A stretch of DNA of 64,000 nucleotides, taken from assembly GCA_025642065.1 (NCBI GenBank), contig JAODUP010000031.1:693501-757500 (forward strand). Direction: 5' to 3'. This document shows, piece by piece, positions 11,777-26,566 of the stretch (positions within the stretch are counted from its first letter, which is position 1; each line of letters begins with the position of its first letter). This DNA comes from Paralvinella palmiformis (Eukaryota > Annelida > Polychaeta > Terebellida > Alvinellidae). The translations under genes were made by a program, and so were the position numbers. A model generated the notes under the pieces. That model did not search any database. It saw only the letters and a list, made by a program, of their open reading frames with translations, and was not told the origin of the DNA.

Positions 11777-13999
11777 ACGGCTCCTGCTAGTAATGATACA
11801 ATGTCAAATTATTATTATTGAACCAAATAACTCGTGTACCAAAAGTCTGCCAAACACATTGCTAATAACATCGTAACTGTCATTTAGATACAGGAACGGG
11901 AGATAATTAAATTCAAATAAAAGAAATTAACTGAAGATGTAAAACCTATTACTGCTAGGTGTGGACAAGACGCTAACGTTGTGTCCAAAAGTCCTAAATT
12001 TGGTTTATGATCCCGTTGTACAATTTAAGAAGCGTGAAGGATAATGTTTCTTTCAGCCGCATTCTTCGTCTGTTGTTTGTTTGTTCAGATTAGTGATGTC
12101 CAGTCATTTTGATTATCCTTCCTATTTTGGTTATTATAACACACCGACATCTTTGTTGATCCAGCTGGTGTCTACGCTATCTTCTTACAAGAGATAAACA
12201 GAACACGAACGTCGGCTTCGGTTCAGTCAGAGAAGACATGCGAGTCGCAATAGATGACAAAAGCCGTCGCAACCATCATCGGTAGTCCCCAGTCGTCTGG
12301 TAACCACTGTATTGTATACTACACATTATACTACCCTTAGTCTGCCATCTGTATTAATGAGTTAACCGTAATCCTCCTCCTCCATTGAATATATCCATCC
12401 AAGGGTGGCATGGTATAAAAAAAGTAATATCTTACGAGTGAAGCAAGTGACTGTTTTGACTTCGCCACAATTCCCGGATGACGAGACAAACGACGAAGTG
12501 GCTACTGCCTAGGGATATCAAGCCAAACATTTGTATTCGGAGATAAAACATCTTACGGACGTAGGCAACATTGAGATTCGAGCGCACGACCTCGCGATCT
12601 TTCGTGCAGTATACTACAACGTGCACAAGTGGAATATTCCACGATTAAGATTGAATGCGAAATTCTAGTTGGTTTGTTTTGTACCCGGCATGTATGCGAG
12701 TGCAGGTAGATTAACTCCCTCTGGATGGACGCACGCACGCACACACACGCATATTTATCTTTCATCCTACTCACCAATCACTTGTTCTCACAACAGCGCA
12801 GTTGTTTGAACATAGTTTATTATATATACGATTTCGGTGACGATAGTCCGTTTAACCGCTCGGTACTGCCGAGTTACACCCAAAACCCATCGCTCGCAAT
12901 GGACTGGAGAGAGAGATACAGTAACAGATCATCACTGGCCATTATTTACAAAGTCCTATTACCAGAATCATCAACGTACATCAGATCGGGATGAGCCAAA
13001 CTCATCAATTGGTTACACCATTTTTTTGTTATCTCGCTGAAGGCCATCGTTTCGTTCACGAGCAACTTGTACGAAAGAAACACACTAATCATCAAAACAC
13101 GCCGTAACAACACGTTCCCCCCCCGCCCCGATTTTACCATTTAATTAACAACCCGTGCGGATCAGACTCAACACCGGGCCCTGATGATTAGTACTTCGTA
13201 CAATTATAATAAAACCGAAAATCAGTGACAACCGGCAACTATTGGTTTCGATGTTGTTCGTCTCTAATGTTTATTTCCACCGTCAAGGAATGTATGGTAA
13301 AAAAGTTTCACACGGAAGAAGCAGTATCGTTTAGAATTTGTATACCACCATCGAGCGACAGGAGAGACTGTGTGGCGCTTACTTAATATGACGAACTACT
13401 TCAACAGAGTTGGCCGCTAGTGGTAAGTAGACACCTAAGTAAATATATAACATCTAGTAATACACACCTAGACAACTGTCAATCTACTTAATAACTGTGC
13501 CGACCATCAGCACACGTAATAACAAATGGAAAAACAGATTGTTTCGTGAGTGTGTGTATGTGTGTGTAGGCGTGTGAAGGTTGAGACGAGCTGACCATTA
13601 TGGCCACTGAACTGCTGTGGTGGCAAGTTTGACTAGATGATACATCTGCGAGTTAGAAGATAACAATAATAACCATAAAAAGAGTGCACTATGTTACATC
13701 TGTATTTTATACATAACACCATATACCACGGAAGATAAAACCATTATATGTACAAATAATCTAAACACACACACACACACATTCATCGTCTACAACTCTA
13801 TCCAGTGGCCAGTTTACTCTCAACGTCTCTTACCGGATACAATTGTGGCCATTATGGAAATCGTACTATAAATCTACGTCAATTCTTCCCAGGTCTGGTG
13901 ATATGACATCCGACATCAAACGCGAGACAATAATCTGACTGTTAATCCGACAGAAGTAATGCAAGATAATTTAATTATAAACACAATCGAATTCCGCGA

Positions 14000-14032
<33 letters not shown>

Positions 14033-14709
14033 CACCCGAAACATTTTTTGTAAGTAGTTATGGCGTTTAACGTACATACACCGTCACTGAGGTGAAGATG
14101 GAATGGTAACATTACTTCGTGAAGATGGAATGAAATGATTTCGCTATCCGCTAAAAACAAAGCAAATAAAATACACGAAGTAGAAATGCTTTAAGGTAGT
14201 ATTAATCATACCTATCTCTCTAATATATTAAAGAGTAACAAGCCACACACACACGCAAGCGTATAACTTCAAAACAAACACACACACTACACCTAACCTA
14301 AGTAGTTCTTGTGTGGAAATTTAGCAGACTTCAAGTTTTTGAACACATGCATCCACATACTGAAATTATCAGCAATATACTAATGATAATAATAATAAAA
14401 ATGATAATAATAAGGTAAAGTAATGAAGCGATCTCTTGATAAAATCGTTGTCTTGTGTCATAAAATCACACATAATTACTGATCGTTAGTACATTACATT
14501 ACCAACTTAATAACGACACAAGAAGGTTAACGACTTCCCTGTACACATTTTACAAACCAAGTACAAACTAGTCATCATCATCATCATCATCCTTTTCTAT
14601 ATGTCGTCGAGCACGGTGTAACGGGACAAACGGCGAGCCGGCGACGGCCTTCTAGCCTCCCAAAAATGAGCCGAAATATCTCCTCCGAGACGAGCAAGTA
14701 GATAACTGT

Positions 14710-14778
14710 TTAGGCATTTCTTATCATCTCGTTTGTTTTTTGGTTAGCTTTCTGAATTCTATCATCCAGTGATCCAGC
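14710..14778 (-). CDS. Snap25: SNAP-25 coding exon 7 (C-terminus and stop)
   Basis: A 69-nt coding portion encoding [22 protein letters not shown] and a TAA stop at 14712-14710. It supplies the C-terminal layers of the Qc helix and aligns with the vertebrate ending RIDEANQRATKMLGSG. The acceptor is CTATCAG. The exon continues as 3' UTR below 14710; where it ends is not clear, and no convincing polyadenylation signal was assigned. Confidence 0.93.
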   Translation of the reverse strand, partial: AGSLDDRIQKANQKTNEMIRNA

Positions 14779-17700
14779 CTGATAGCGCACAACCACAACA
14801 ACGGTAGCCATAACGACGACGACGAGAACAACAGTAATAATAACAACAACAACAACAACAACGATGAGAAGACGATGATAACAATGGCAGCATAAGAATA
14901 GATGAAACACCCAGAATACAGTTATTTTGGCCGTGCAGATATACATAATACATTATTTAACAGTCATCGCACGTACAACACGCACGCACGCATACCCACA
15001 ACAAAACGCGACGATTATCAATACACATGGAAATGTGTCAGCGATTTTGAATAGCGTGACGTCGATACCATGACAATGTGAAGCGAACACGAATACAGTG
15101 GGCAAAACATCATATATACACACACATAAACATATATTGTAGAAATGATAGACAAGGACAGCGGGCCGTTTGGTGTCGCGTTGTGTTGATCCAGAATTGC
15201 AGTTTTAGAGCCAGGTCGATGCCGTACACGGACAGTTGGTGAGCCGACGGTGGCGTCATCCGATCCGGGTTATGAAGATCGGTTTCGATGACACGTTGCG
15301 CGCGTGCGCGAATGCATAGGTAAGGTCCAGCCAAACGCGGGCCGTTGGAGGCGTTACGAAGACATCAAAGGATACGGCCGAGTCGAGAAAGGAATGTAAA
15401 AAAACAAAATAGAAGAAAAGGTAAAAAACCGAAAAACCGAATACAAATAATAATAAAAACACAAACCGGACACGCGTTAAGAGAACGTATGCCATAAACT
15501 GCGTCGATAATAACGCGTACCCACACCAGAGGGCGTGGGAACGGAGAATATACAAATAACACGAAAAAGATAAAACATGCTTAAGAAAATTGCACATCAG
15601 TGCTACACTCAGTACACCAGATCGTGAAAACGTGCTCGAAATCTGCGGTTTGTAAATGATTCCCTTTCAACACCAACCCCCTCCCCCAAATATATCCCAT
15701 CGTAACTAAATCGGACATAAGAAAGGTAGCAAATCACGTACTTAAACTGCATAACGGGACTGGCTAGAAATCAAACGGACACAGATAAAGAAGAAGAAGA
15801 AAGAAAAATGCCTCCGGTTCTGTAAGAAAACCAACATCTGATTAATTATTGACAGACGTGCAAATCATAATATAACGGCTTGATATCAGCTCCAGCCTGT
15901 GTTCAAATAAAAGTACCGCAATTAAGAAAAGCTCAATGCATAGGTGTAAATACTTAACTAGAGAAACTAAGTACACGGGGAGGGTACACAAACAAACACG
16001 GACACACACTACCATAGTACGAAGGCGTGTTCTGCAGGTAGCAACAAAAACAACAATCTACAGGTATCAATCACGATTCAATTTGTACCCACGAACTGAC
16101 GGGCCGGGGGAGGGGGGAGAAAGGGTGCGAGTTCCGAAATCGGTTTCTGGGATTTAGCAGGTGGATAGATAGATCAAGGATAGCCCGACCTCATCCGCAA
16201 CAACTAACGATGTTCGTTCCAAGACCAAGCCAGCTCGCTGTTAATTACTACAGGGTAAACTAATGAATGATTCGAAGGATCGGAGGAGTGGGAAAGGTGT
16301 ACACTCTAAGATGTATGTTAACGCTAAGAGTCCCGGGCTTGTCTCCCGAATGGTCGAAGCTGATGGAGAGTAAATCAAACCTGACCGAGAAAACGATCTC
16401 CATTGTCACAACTTAAATAGGATGTTTCTAATGTTAAGTGAAGGACTATTTTCATCTAGGAGTGACGTAAGCAACACCAGTAAAGAACTAATTGGGGTGG
16501 GGAGGGGGTGTTGGGAGAGTGTGGGGGGGGGTGGCTGTTGGTTGAAATAAATCACTGACCACGTGACCGACCATCAGTGGAGCTCTTAAACTCGTGACGA
16601 GGGATGTGTTCAGATATGGCAGCACGGAGGTAGCTATGTACAGTAAATAATGAACTGAACGTTGCTAAAACGAACACCCCCCGCGTAGAGCCAGACTCTA
16701 CATCGGCGATGACTGGTTAGGTAGGGAGACTGGCAGAGTGGTTTGGTAGAGTTGGTATAGGAGAGATAATAATAGTAATAACACAGTGTACAAAGAGACA
16801 ACGACTGAAGATCAAACACCCCCAAGTCTCGCTCTATCTCGCGCTCTTTCGTTCGCTCACTACTCCTTCAGCAACTTGGCAGCCCGAGAATTGGCTGCCT
16901 TAATACGAATCTCGTTGGACGTTGCCTGTGGGTACAAAAACGGTAGCATAGTTATGGATCGTTAGATAAGGTTCGACGATGTATGCATGCATCCATGGAC
17001 GAATGCCAGCACGCACACACACGCACGCACGCGCGCACACACGCAAGCATTAATTAATTACGTTATATGGAAGTCGGTGTAGATATCAGCAGAATACCAA
17101 CCCTTTCAGATGCCTTTAAAAACATAAATACAACTAGTGTGTCGCAGCTGTTTAGCTACAGATGGATGAATCATGACACAACATGCACGCACACATGGAT
17201 TATCACAAATTTGCAAACATATATATATATATTTGTGTGTGTGTGTGTGTGTGTGTACGTATTAAATTGTGAAAGTGTTCATAAACTATTCGCTGATACC
17301 CAAACACGGACATAATCCATTAAGTTAGTTTGGATTAGTAACACACAAAACAACACACTAACTGGCAAATAGATTGTGATGGCCGAAAATAAGGCAGGAC
17401 TGTCCAACCGCCGACCCTTCGAGGTTAATATACGAACCATCAGAGAGCCCACAACACGCAGATGATAACAAATACAAACAGGTTACTTAAAATATAGTCA
17501 TATTAGCTGAAGACTTCTTTGTGACAAACGTTCCTTGTATCGACTACGACGTTAATTATCATGTTCCTGTACTGTCATCGACCTTATTATCTCTTACTAA
17601 TTTGATGGTCAATTTTTCAACTGGGCGACGCATATAATGGACAGGATAATTAGAAATTGCTCTCCTCGAAGTAAAACGCCAAAAAATGGTTTAAAACGAG

Positions 17701-20605
17701 AATCTTCCGTATATCTTCCGTTTTATTATATAACTTTCTTCTTCCCGACTAAACCAGTTTATTCTATAAGATCGAGATGGGCATCGAGAGCCTTCAACAC
17801 GAACGAACAAAATCTCGAAGGCCACAGACATCATTACTGCTCATTACTATTTAGCTTCCGCCAGAGCGTTTGGGCTAGATTGATGGATGGAGGAAAGGCG
17901 AGCGGGTTAAATACACATTATATATATATATATATATATATCCGTTCATTGAAACTGGTTGGACAGCCCAGCTTTAACCGGATCCACGTGTGTGTATATT
18001 GTGGACGGAATGATGACGCACTATAGGACCTTATAAACCAAGTATAGAACAATAACACGCCGAGTGATCTGACCTTTTGGTTGACCCTATCTATTTGTTT
18101 ATTCTGACCACCGATCTCGTTGCCCATATCGATGGCCATGTTCCTCAGGTTTGATATCATACTGCTCACTTCGCCGACGTTGTTCTCCATCTCCTCCTCT
18201 CGGGCGTCGTTTGTGATCCTAACAAAGAACAACAACAACAACAACGACAATATAACGATTACAGACCGTACCAACCAGTTCTATGCCAAACAATAACGAC
18301 AGAAACTCGATGAAAAATACAGCTCGTACTGAATTTGTAAGGTCAGTGTCCCCGGCAACGGAACGGTGTCAAAAACCTATTGTCATATTCCATTAAGCAC
18401 ATATTCCACCTATCCCCCTTCAACAGACTAAGTTACAGTTTTACGACGTTTCCCGTGGTCACCCGCGCACGCACACACACACACCCGCGCATGCACGCAC
18501 GCACGCAAGCAAGCATGGCATCGATGTAGAATTATCTAACCCGTTTGTATGCTACTATTACAGTAATAGTTTTCACCCTAAAAAAGTTCAATCTGTGCGT
18601 GTTTTCTGGCTATAACTGGCATAAAGGAATCGCCGAAATGCATAAGTCGCAATAGTCCAGAGAGATAACAGTTCAGATAATGAGTCAGTTATAAATCCTG
18701 AACACGCAGAGCGACATACTGCGTCGAAGCAGGGTGCACATTCGGTGAAGTGTGTCAAACATTTCGTCAGTTGATGGAGGGAACGTTTGTGTTTAAGAGC
18801 AGACGATACTGATAATTACGTGGGAGATCGAACTGATTTTTGATGTTTTAGGACGATTGATTTGGACCACATGAATGAAGGAATCAGAACCTTCCCATAG
18901 CCAATACTTACTTAGTTATAAAGCCTCCAGACGGACACATCTGGTCATTACCAACCACCATACGAGGTCCATCAACATTCACTTTGCCGTCGTCATCTTT
19001 GTTCCACGTGTTGGCGTATTCTGAACCTTTCTCAAAATTTTTAGATCTGAAAAATGAACATCTCCCGTGGTAATGTGGACTCGGGTAAACTTGGTACAAT
19101 TTAGTTTTGCCACCGTATCAATCAATTTAGAAGCAGTTGTCGGCATAACTGTATGACGGGGAGAACAAATTGAGGTGGTGGCCATCATTTGGAATCATTT
19201 AACTGTTTACTGTCAACAGTGTACCAACATCAATGTTACTACTACCACCATCATAATGATTATAAACAACAGTAGCATCAACATTATCATCAACATTATC
19301 ATAGTATTAGTAATAATACTTTTTCCATGACCTATAATCACGTTACTTACCGTTTCCATGGTAACACACAGAGACCACAACACTTTTCGAGACCTTCAAG
19401 ATTTTTCTCAGCGTCTCTCATGTCTTGATTAATCTGGTCCATGCCTTCCTCAATACGGTCAAGTTGTTCTACAGTGATAAACGGATAGATGGATAGGTAG
19501 ATTGACAGATAGATGGACACCATTTACAAGCGTCTATAACATGTATATATCTTAATAATAATATTAAATCTTAATCCGAAAGATTATTATCAATTTAATG
19601 AAATTAATGATAACCATTTAGCCAAAGAGAGATAGGAAATGAAGTTGGTTTTTAATCAATAGCATGAGACTTTAATACAATTATACATATCACCAGCCGT
19701 TATCATGATCAATGTTTTCATTGATATAGAATAGTCAGGACACACCATCCCATCACATGCCAAAAACCCCTACATAATCTAAATATCTGTCAATTCATCA
19801 TATCACTTTTACATACTATTTTACAACAATCAGCTTCAGCTTATAAGGTGCCCAACACTTAAAAGGTAACCATAGGTTTGAGCCTGATGATGGCAGTAAC
19901 AGTTCTCAGAATATCTGTCAACTCTTCGATTTGTTTAAATCCCATTGTTCTCTACCAGAGGTTATTCATATACTATACGCTGATGGAGTAGTGATGTAAA
20001 AATGGTCAAAATCAAATAAACATTTAAGACTAAAGTACACTTAAATAATAAACGATGAAAACATTGACAATATTAAAATCATATTTTAAAAATGGACGAT
20101 GTGTCCTGTGCTTAGGGAGGATAAAATTAGGGACGTGTTCAGCTAACTGAAGAAATAATAATATTGATCCGCATTTGATGTCGCAGCTTCACAATCGTGT
20201 GGTGTATCGGTGCAACATCGTTAAAATCTAGTCAGAATGATCTTGTATGTTCAGCCAGTTAATAAATGAATAATACTGAACTACACTTTGTAAGGGAATT
20301 TTATATGAAGATATTTCACTCTGCATCAGATTTGGTTTTGTCGTAAATGTTGCACCGAAATGCAGAACTATCAAGTTAATTGAATAAATTAAATTTTCAG
20401 AGCATTTGTTTTACATTTCGGGTCCATTTTAAACTGTTATTCAAGCATAGCTAGTTGATGTAGTATTAACAAACAAAATAAATAAATAAAAACTATCACC
20501 TTTCAGGCAAAGCTTCTTATACCTAATAACGAGGGCGTCAATCATATAATAAAATACTAGATGATAATGAGGTGATTATAGTTATTATTAGACACAATGC
20601 CCCAT

Positions 20606-20642
<37 letters not shown>

Positions 20643-21252
20643 GGAAGCCATCCTCATTATGTCAAGTAAAGATAAAACAATTGGAGTTAGCAAAATAGTC
20701 AACATTTCTGTATTATATATCACAGCCAACAAGGTGACAACCGTAATGGGCCTCCCATTGTGAGGTAATTCACTGCTGTCATTGCTGTTTCAGCTGCTGT
20801 GCTCTTGCTGCTGCTGTGGTGGTTGTTATCTGATGGATCCCTTCCCATTAGTAGTGTGCTGTTACAAGTTATTAGCTTCAGTAAGGAGTCTGTTGTATGT
20901 ACTGTGTTAGAGTGTGTACTCGGCGAGGTGATGAGAGCTGATATTTATCATTGATAAGCCAACTTCAAAAATAATTAGCATTAATAATAATAGCTTTGTC
21001 TTAACGATCATTGAGTGTACTATTGTCATCTTACTGCTCTAACTATCTAGTACTATTTGTCTGTAATGGGACACTATTACTGGACTTTTATAATGGAACT
21101 AGAAAAACCGTCACGTGTATCAAATGGAATAGTAATCCTCTACGAGAAAACTCTCCTACAAATAATAACATAATTATACACCATTGTTCTTCTTATTTCT
21201 ATGCATGATAACGACCCAATATTGAATATTCTAGTATTATCATAGTACAATA

Positions 21253-21328
<76 letters not shown>

Positions 21329-21465
21329 CAGTTCATCTGTATAATCAGGTAATATGTATATTACTTGAAATTTCAGGTAATAAGTGTATTGATAACTGAT
21401 ATTTAATACACATTTCCTGAAAACTACAGGTAATATGTATATTACCTGATTATACAGATTAACTG

Positions 21466-21509
<44 letters not shown>

Positions 21510-22509
21510 AGAGAGAGAGAGAGAGAGAACAGACACAGACAGAGAGGGTCACACACACATACGCACACACACTGTCAAGTACATTAGTAACCAATACCTA
21601 ACAAACGACCTAATAACATGTAACAGTAGGTGTACATTAACTAATGGCCAGAACCCAATGTTTTCTATTACTTAAACAGAACTGAGATGAGAAAATGACC
21701 AAATTACAACAAGTCAAATAGTGGGATAGCGTATAAAATATTCATTAATTACACAATGACATCTGGATGTACACGAAATGTCAGCGGAGTGATCAGCAGA
21801 TCACAATACTCCGTACGACCATCTCTAGTCAGGACATAGCTGATAAAAGGTCAGGTCTCGTTGACCTCTATCGCTCTATCTACAAACCTCCCTAAACATA
21901 GCAGCTGCTAACTATTTTTATTATTAAACACGAATATTGTCTGAGGATTGTCCTGTGGTATTATTCTTGGGTAGATTTTGTGCCGTGGGTTGTGTCCGGA
22001 GAGATTGTTTACTGTGAGATTTTTGTCTTTGTCTGGATACCGGGAATCTCTAGTTGGTGGTTACTGTGTATGTGGGAGGCCACGTTTAGTAACCGGGCTG
22101 TGACATTATAGCCGTGGCTGGAGGGGGAGGCTAGGTCCAGCCAGACGACATGATATGGTTTCATTCTCCCGAAACAGAACATCTATTCCTGACTTTAAAT
22201 TTATTTACTATTAATCTCCATGGTAAACCATTATATTACAGACAGTCTGTATCTTCCTCATCCCAGTAATCAGACTCTCAATGTTAACAGTAGCCCGTCC
22301 AGGGTATTATCAATAACAATGGCAGGTTTTGTTGTCATCAAAATATATCTATACCATATAATATTGGGAGTGGGGGGGGGGTATGGGATGAATGTACTGA
22401 GAAAGATTGTCTATAAAACGGGTGGTTTGTACTGTCACTACACTGTCTGAAACAACCCAGATAATGGATAGGTTGTATTGTCACTACACTGTCTGAAACT
22501 ATATATATA

Positions 22510-22544
<35 letters not shown>

Positions 22545-24272
22545 ATGGGTGATACAGTTTTTAACAATCTATTTAATGGGGATATTCGGCTGTCACTTTA
22601 CTGTCTATAAAAACCAATCATTAAGGAATCTACATCAGTATTTGCCTTAAATAATTAAATGTTGAAAAGCTGTGATGGTAGAACAGCTTATAGAGTAAAT
22701 AGAATAATATATATATAATCTAAAATATATTGAGACTAATACTAATGATGTTAGTGCATATGACTGACCGTATTTGGGGTGGGGGGTTGGCATAAATTAA
22801 AAATTTCCTAACACGCGCGCAAATAACCATGTTTATTCCGAGGATTAAAAAACAATTCGGCTGACAAACGACTTATTCAATCATATTAACATTTTACCTG
22901 CAATAAATTTCCGATTATAACAGACATGACAGGTGAAATGTCTGTTTTCTACTAGTATAACTCCTACAACAACAACAACAACTACTACTACTACTACTAC
23001 TACCTCTACCACCACAACCACTGCTACTACTAGCCCTTTAATGGCAATAGTATCACAGCAGACGACTGTTAGGGCCACCAAATGTTATCTACGTTGTTTC
23101 GGCTAATAAAACGACATACCAACACCCCCAACATAATAGACCTATGTATTATTCCACCATCACCATGACCATCACCACCACCATCACTACCACCACCAGC
23201 AGCACCAGCAGCAGCACCAGCACCACCATCACCACCACACCCTTCCTGTTCTTAACCAATCATCTCTACCGACAACTCGATGCCAACATCACCGAGCTAG
23301 CCAGATATGATCGAGCGACGACGAGCCACCTCAAAACGACAACATCACCACAGGATCATCCACCAGATGGCGGCACCCGTACCAGACAGATCATTTCGAT
23401 CGTCCGGTCTGCGAGATCAATGGCTGTTATCGGTTATGAGATCTACCGGCTAACACCGATAACCAACAGACCCGGATCGGAACAGACCTTAATCGTGCGA
23501 CTGATCCACGTCGATCCGGAGGAAATACGATGGTAATTTATGACGTCGCCGAGTCGCCGGAGAAATGTCGGATGCCATCCAGTACAGCCGCCGGGCCTCA
23601 TAAATGTCAATAAAACACCTTATTACTCAACGTATTCTGGCCGTAAAATCAATCTCCTCATATCGGTGTCGGGATAACAGGGGTGGGATACAATTAGTTC
23701 TCTATCCCATCAGAACAATCACACAGTTTAATTATAAGGGTGTACAATAAATATCTACCGCGGAGGGGGGGGGGTCGGGGGAGACAGCAGACTTTGGTCA
23801 GTTGAGTTGTTTACCCTCACAGCGCTGGTCAGACCCAGGACATCTTTCCGAGTGATTACTGTTTTGGGGGGGTTACTGTTTGAGCGGTTACTGTTTCGAG
23901 GGGTTACTGTTTAGGGAAACATATACCCGAAACACAGGCATGAGCTGGAATTGAAAACAAAAATTCGAAGGTTTCTAGCAGACTGTACTCTAACTATTGG
24001 AACATTAGAAGTCCGACTTAGAAATAACGTAACATACACTACACAAAAACCATTTGTTCAACGAAATGTACACAATTAGATATTCTTAGAATTTATAAAC
24101 GCATAGAATACCTCACAATAGCACATAATACCATATAATACCATATAATATCAAAACTTTGAATTTATTTATAAATTACCTAAACTACTATAAACTACCA
24201 CAAAATGAAGGGAAGTCTATCACTTAATGATGGTACAACACAACTATAGGTTAGACAGACAGACAGACAGAC

Positions 24273-24327
<55 letters not shown>

Positions 24328-24539
24328 GGAGATTGAAGGTAGCTTAAAGATGGTATCTTATCCGAACAATATTGTTAAGAATTAAATTTGATAACGTATA
24401 TATAACAATGAACATGAAAACACATTTAAAAACACAACAAATGTCTGGGAATAACCCCAATAATCACATGGTATACATGTATATCTATATAACTATGTAT
24501 TAATACATCGATAAGTCAATCAATTCTCTCTCTCTCTCT

Positions 24540-24586
<47 letters not shown>

Positions 24587-25509
24587 CATTACGATCATAC
24601 CCAAATTCAGATAACAGTGTCAGAGATCTCTTACACAACACTGCTAATAACAGTTCCTCAAACAAGTTACGGTCATAATATTAACAACATAAATGGCTAC
24701 TTTACATTAGACAACACTGATGTGGCTGAACATAAACACTTGATTGTAAACAATAACATGACAAAAATCGTTCTTCTACAACACCACCACCCCCCACCCC
24801 CCGACTTTATCGGATAATTTATAGGGCTGGACCAAAACACCAATAAAGTTACTTTATTAATATTTGCTAGCCCCGTATACCATAACAATGACCCATACCA
24901 ATGATGCGCTGGACTGTAGATTAGCTTAAAGTGGTTAATAACTCGATTATGTCCCATAATACACCCTGTAAGTCAGCCACTGAGACGTCCCGCTGCCTTA
25001 GGCTTACATACACTTGGGTAAGCATTACGGTCAACAAAACATCTCTTTACAGCAGTCATCTATCAAAAAAACAACTCCTAAGGCTGCTGATATTAACCGA
25101 TTATCAAATGGCACAGCTACTGAGGTGTGAAGGACGAAACCAGATCCAGATAGGTATAGCGCGCGCACACACACTGGTTTATAAATAACATTATCAGCCT
25201 AACAATGGTAACCGAGCGTCTTCGCTGAAAACGTGCCACCCATCATGTCCTTGGAATCCGGATGGATCTCGCATGACGTGAACCGAGGGAATACGAACAG
25301 TGACGGGATGTTTTCTGGCTCTAAGACAAACAGTGCGTACTGCTGCTCTGTGTCGGTAAGATATTTATCTGTTTGCAAAAGGTCACATAATTCGATTTGC
25401 GCCTTGGCAAGGTGAACCACGGTCACAAAAGAACATTTTCCTGAACAAACAATAAACCTTATATCAATCTCCACTATGGAACGGTCACAGCTGCCATTAC
25501 TTTTAATGA

Positions 25510-25549
<40 letters not shown>

Positions 25550-25599
25550 TATATATAATCTCTCTCTCTCTCCGTATGTGTGTGTGTCTGTGTGTGTCT

Positions 25600-25639
<40 letters not shown>

Positions 25640-26534
25640 GGGGCGCGCACGATTATGTTGCAACAGCGTTGTTGCTAGCATAATACCCAAGGGGTATCTT
25701 GCTTATTGCAACATTCTTAAGGGCATGTCTAACTTCATCCCATCGTCCCACACCTCAAGCCATCCAGGTGTAAAGTGAATAATGAACAACATGTGCGTGG
25801 AATCAGTAACGTGTACAAGAAGCAATGTACTACACATACACACCCAACCTTCAGGCTAAAAATCACAGTAAGTACGCGCCAGTGCTTGGCTCATAAAATT
25901 ATGGCAATACGGAGAACACACACACAGAGACAGACACGCACGCACGAACACAGAAGACGATGAAGCAGAGAATTGTAGAAGAGCAAGGATTTAGCGAAAT
26001 AATGGCGCAATGACTAGCAGACATCAACCCGAGGTTATCTATACTATAAATAATTGAAGCCGAGCTGTAGTATAGCTAGCTGATAACTGTCGTGATTTGG
26101 ATATTAAAAAAAACCATATCTATAGTATAATCAATTTGTAATGATGCTAATCGGGATCACCGTATTCTATGTATTCAGCACAGATGCCTCAGTAAACAGA
26201 ATACCACATGGACGGTATTTTGTTCACTTGTTGGATGGTGTATTTATGACGGGTTCGTTCGTTTTATGCCAAATACAGTCTAACCCGTACGTCCGTCTAT
26301 AGTCAGAGATGTTCTGAAGTGAAGGCTTGTCAACAGTGTGTGGCGGCGGCAACAGTTGCCTTCATGCAGTGAGTAGTCGTGAGTAGTCATGAGTTCGGCC
26401 GATCGCAGTGGGTGTGCACTTAACAGAATGACAGCACCGTCTGCTAAATACATCAGATACGGTATGGTCAAATAGCGCTAACACCGAGCACATATCTAGA
26501 TGATTTATCATGTTTTCATGCTACATAAGCCTAT

Positions 26535-26566
<32 letters not shown>

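Larger units (their letters stand above)
1..14709. other. downstream flank of SNAP-25 (3' UTR and intergenic)
   Basis: The first part below 14710 must contain the SNAP-25 3' UTR. Further away I see only repeats, listed separately, and short unrelated open frames. Two overlapping frames on opposite strands at 5041-5565 are the only ones with a somewhat coding-like composition, and neither resembles a known family. Confidence 0.5.

Noticed and set aside
17918..18274. 118-codon minus-strand frame taken as one protein
   Set aside because: Only 18074-18218 is coding (SNAP-25 exon 6). The upstream leucine-rich part is intron over a (CAA)n tract, and the downstream part is intron reading into (AT)n.
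23144..23536. 130-codon plus-strand frame
   Set aside because: It starts in an (ACC)n-like simple repeat. The later part (23260-23536) is open but shows no splice logic or family resemblance, so it is not called as a gene.
25443..25690. N-terminal part of a 163-codon minus-strand frame
   Set aside because: It reads through (CA), (AT), (TC) and (TG) simple repeats. Only the part after the acceptor at 25440 has a coding-like composition.
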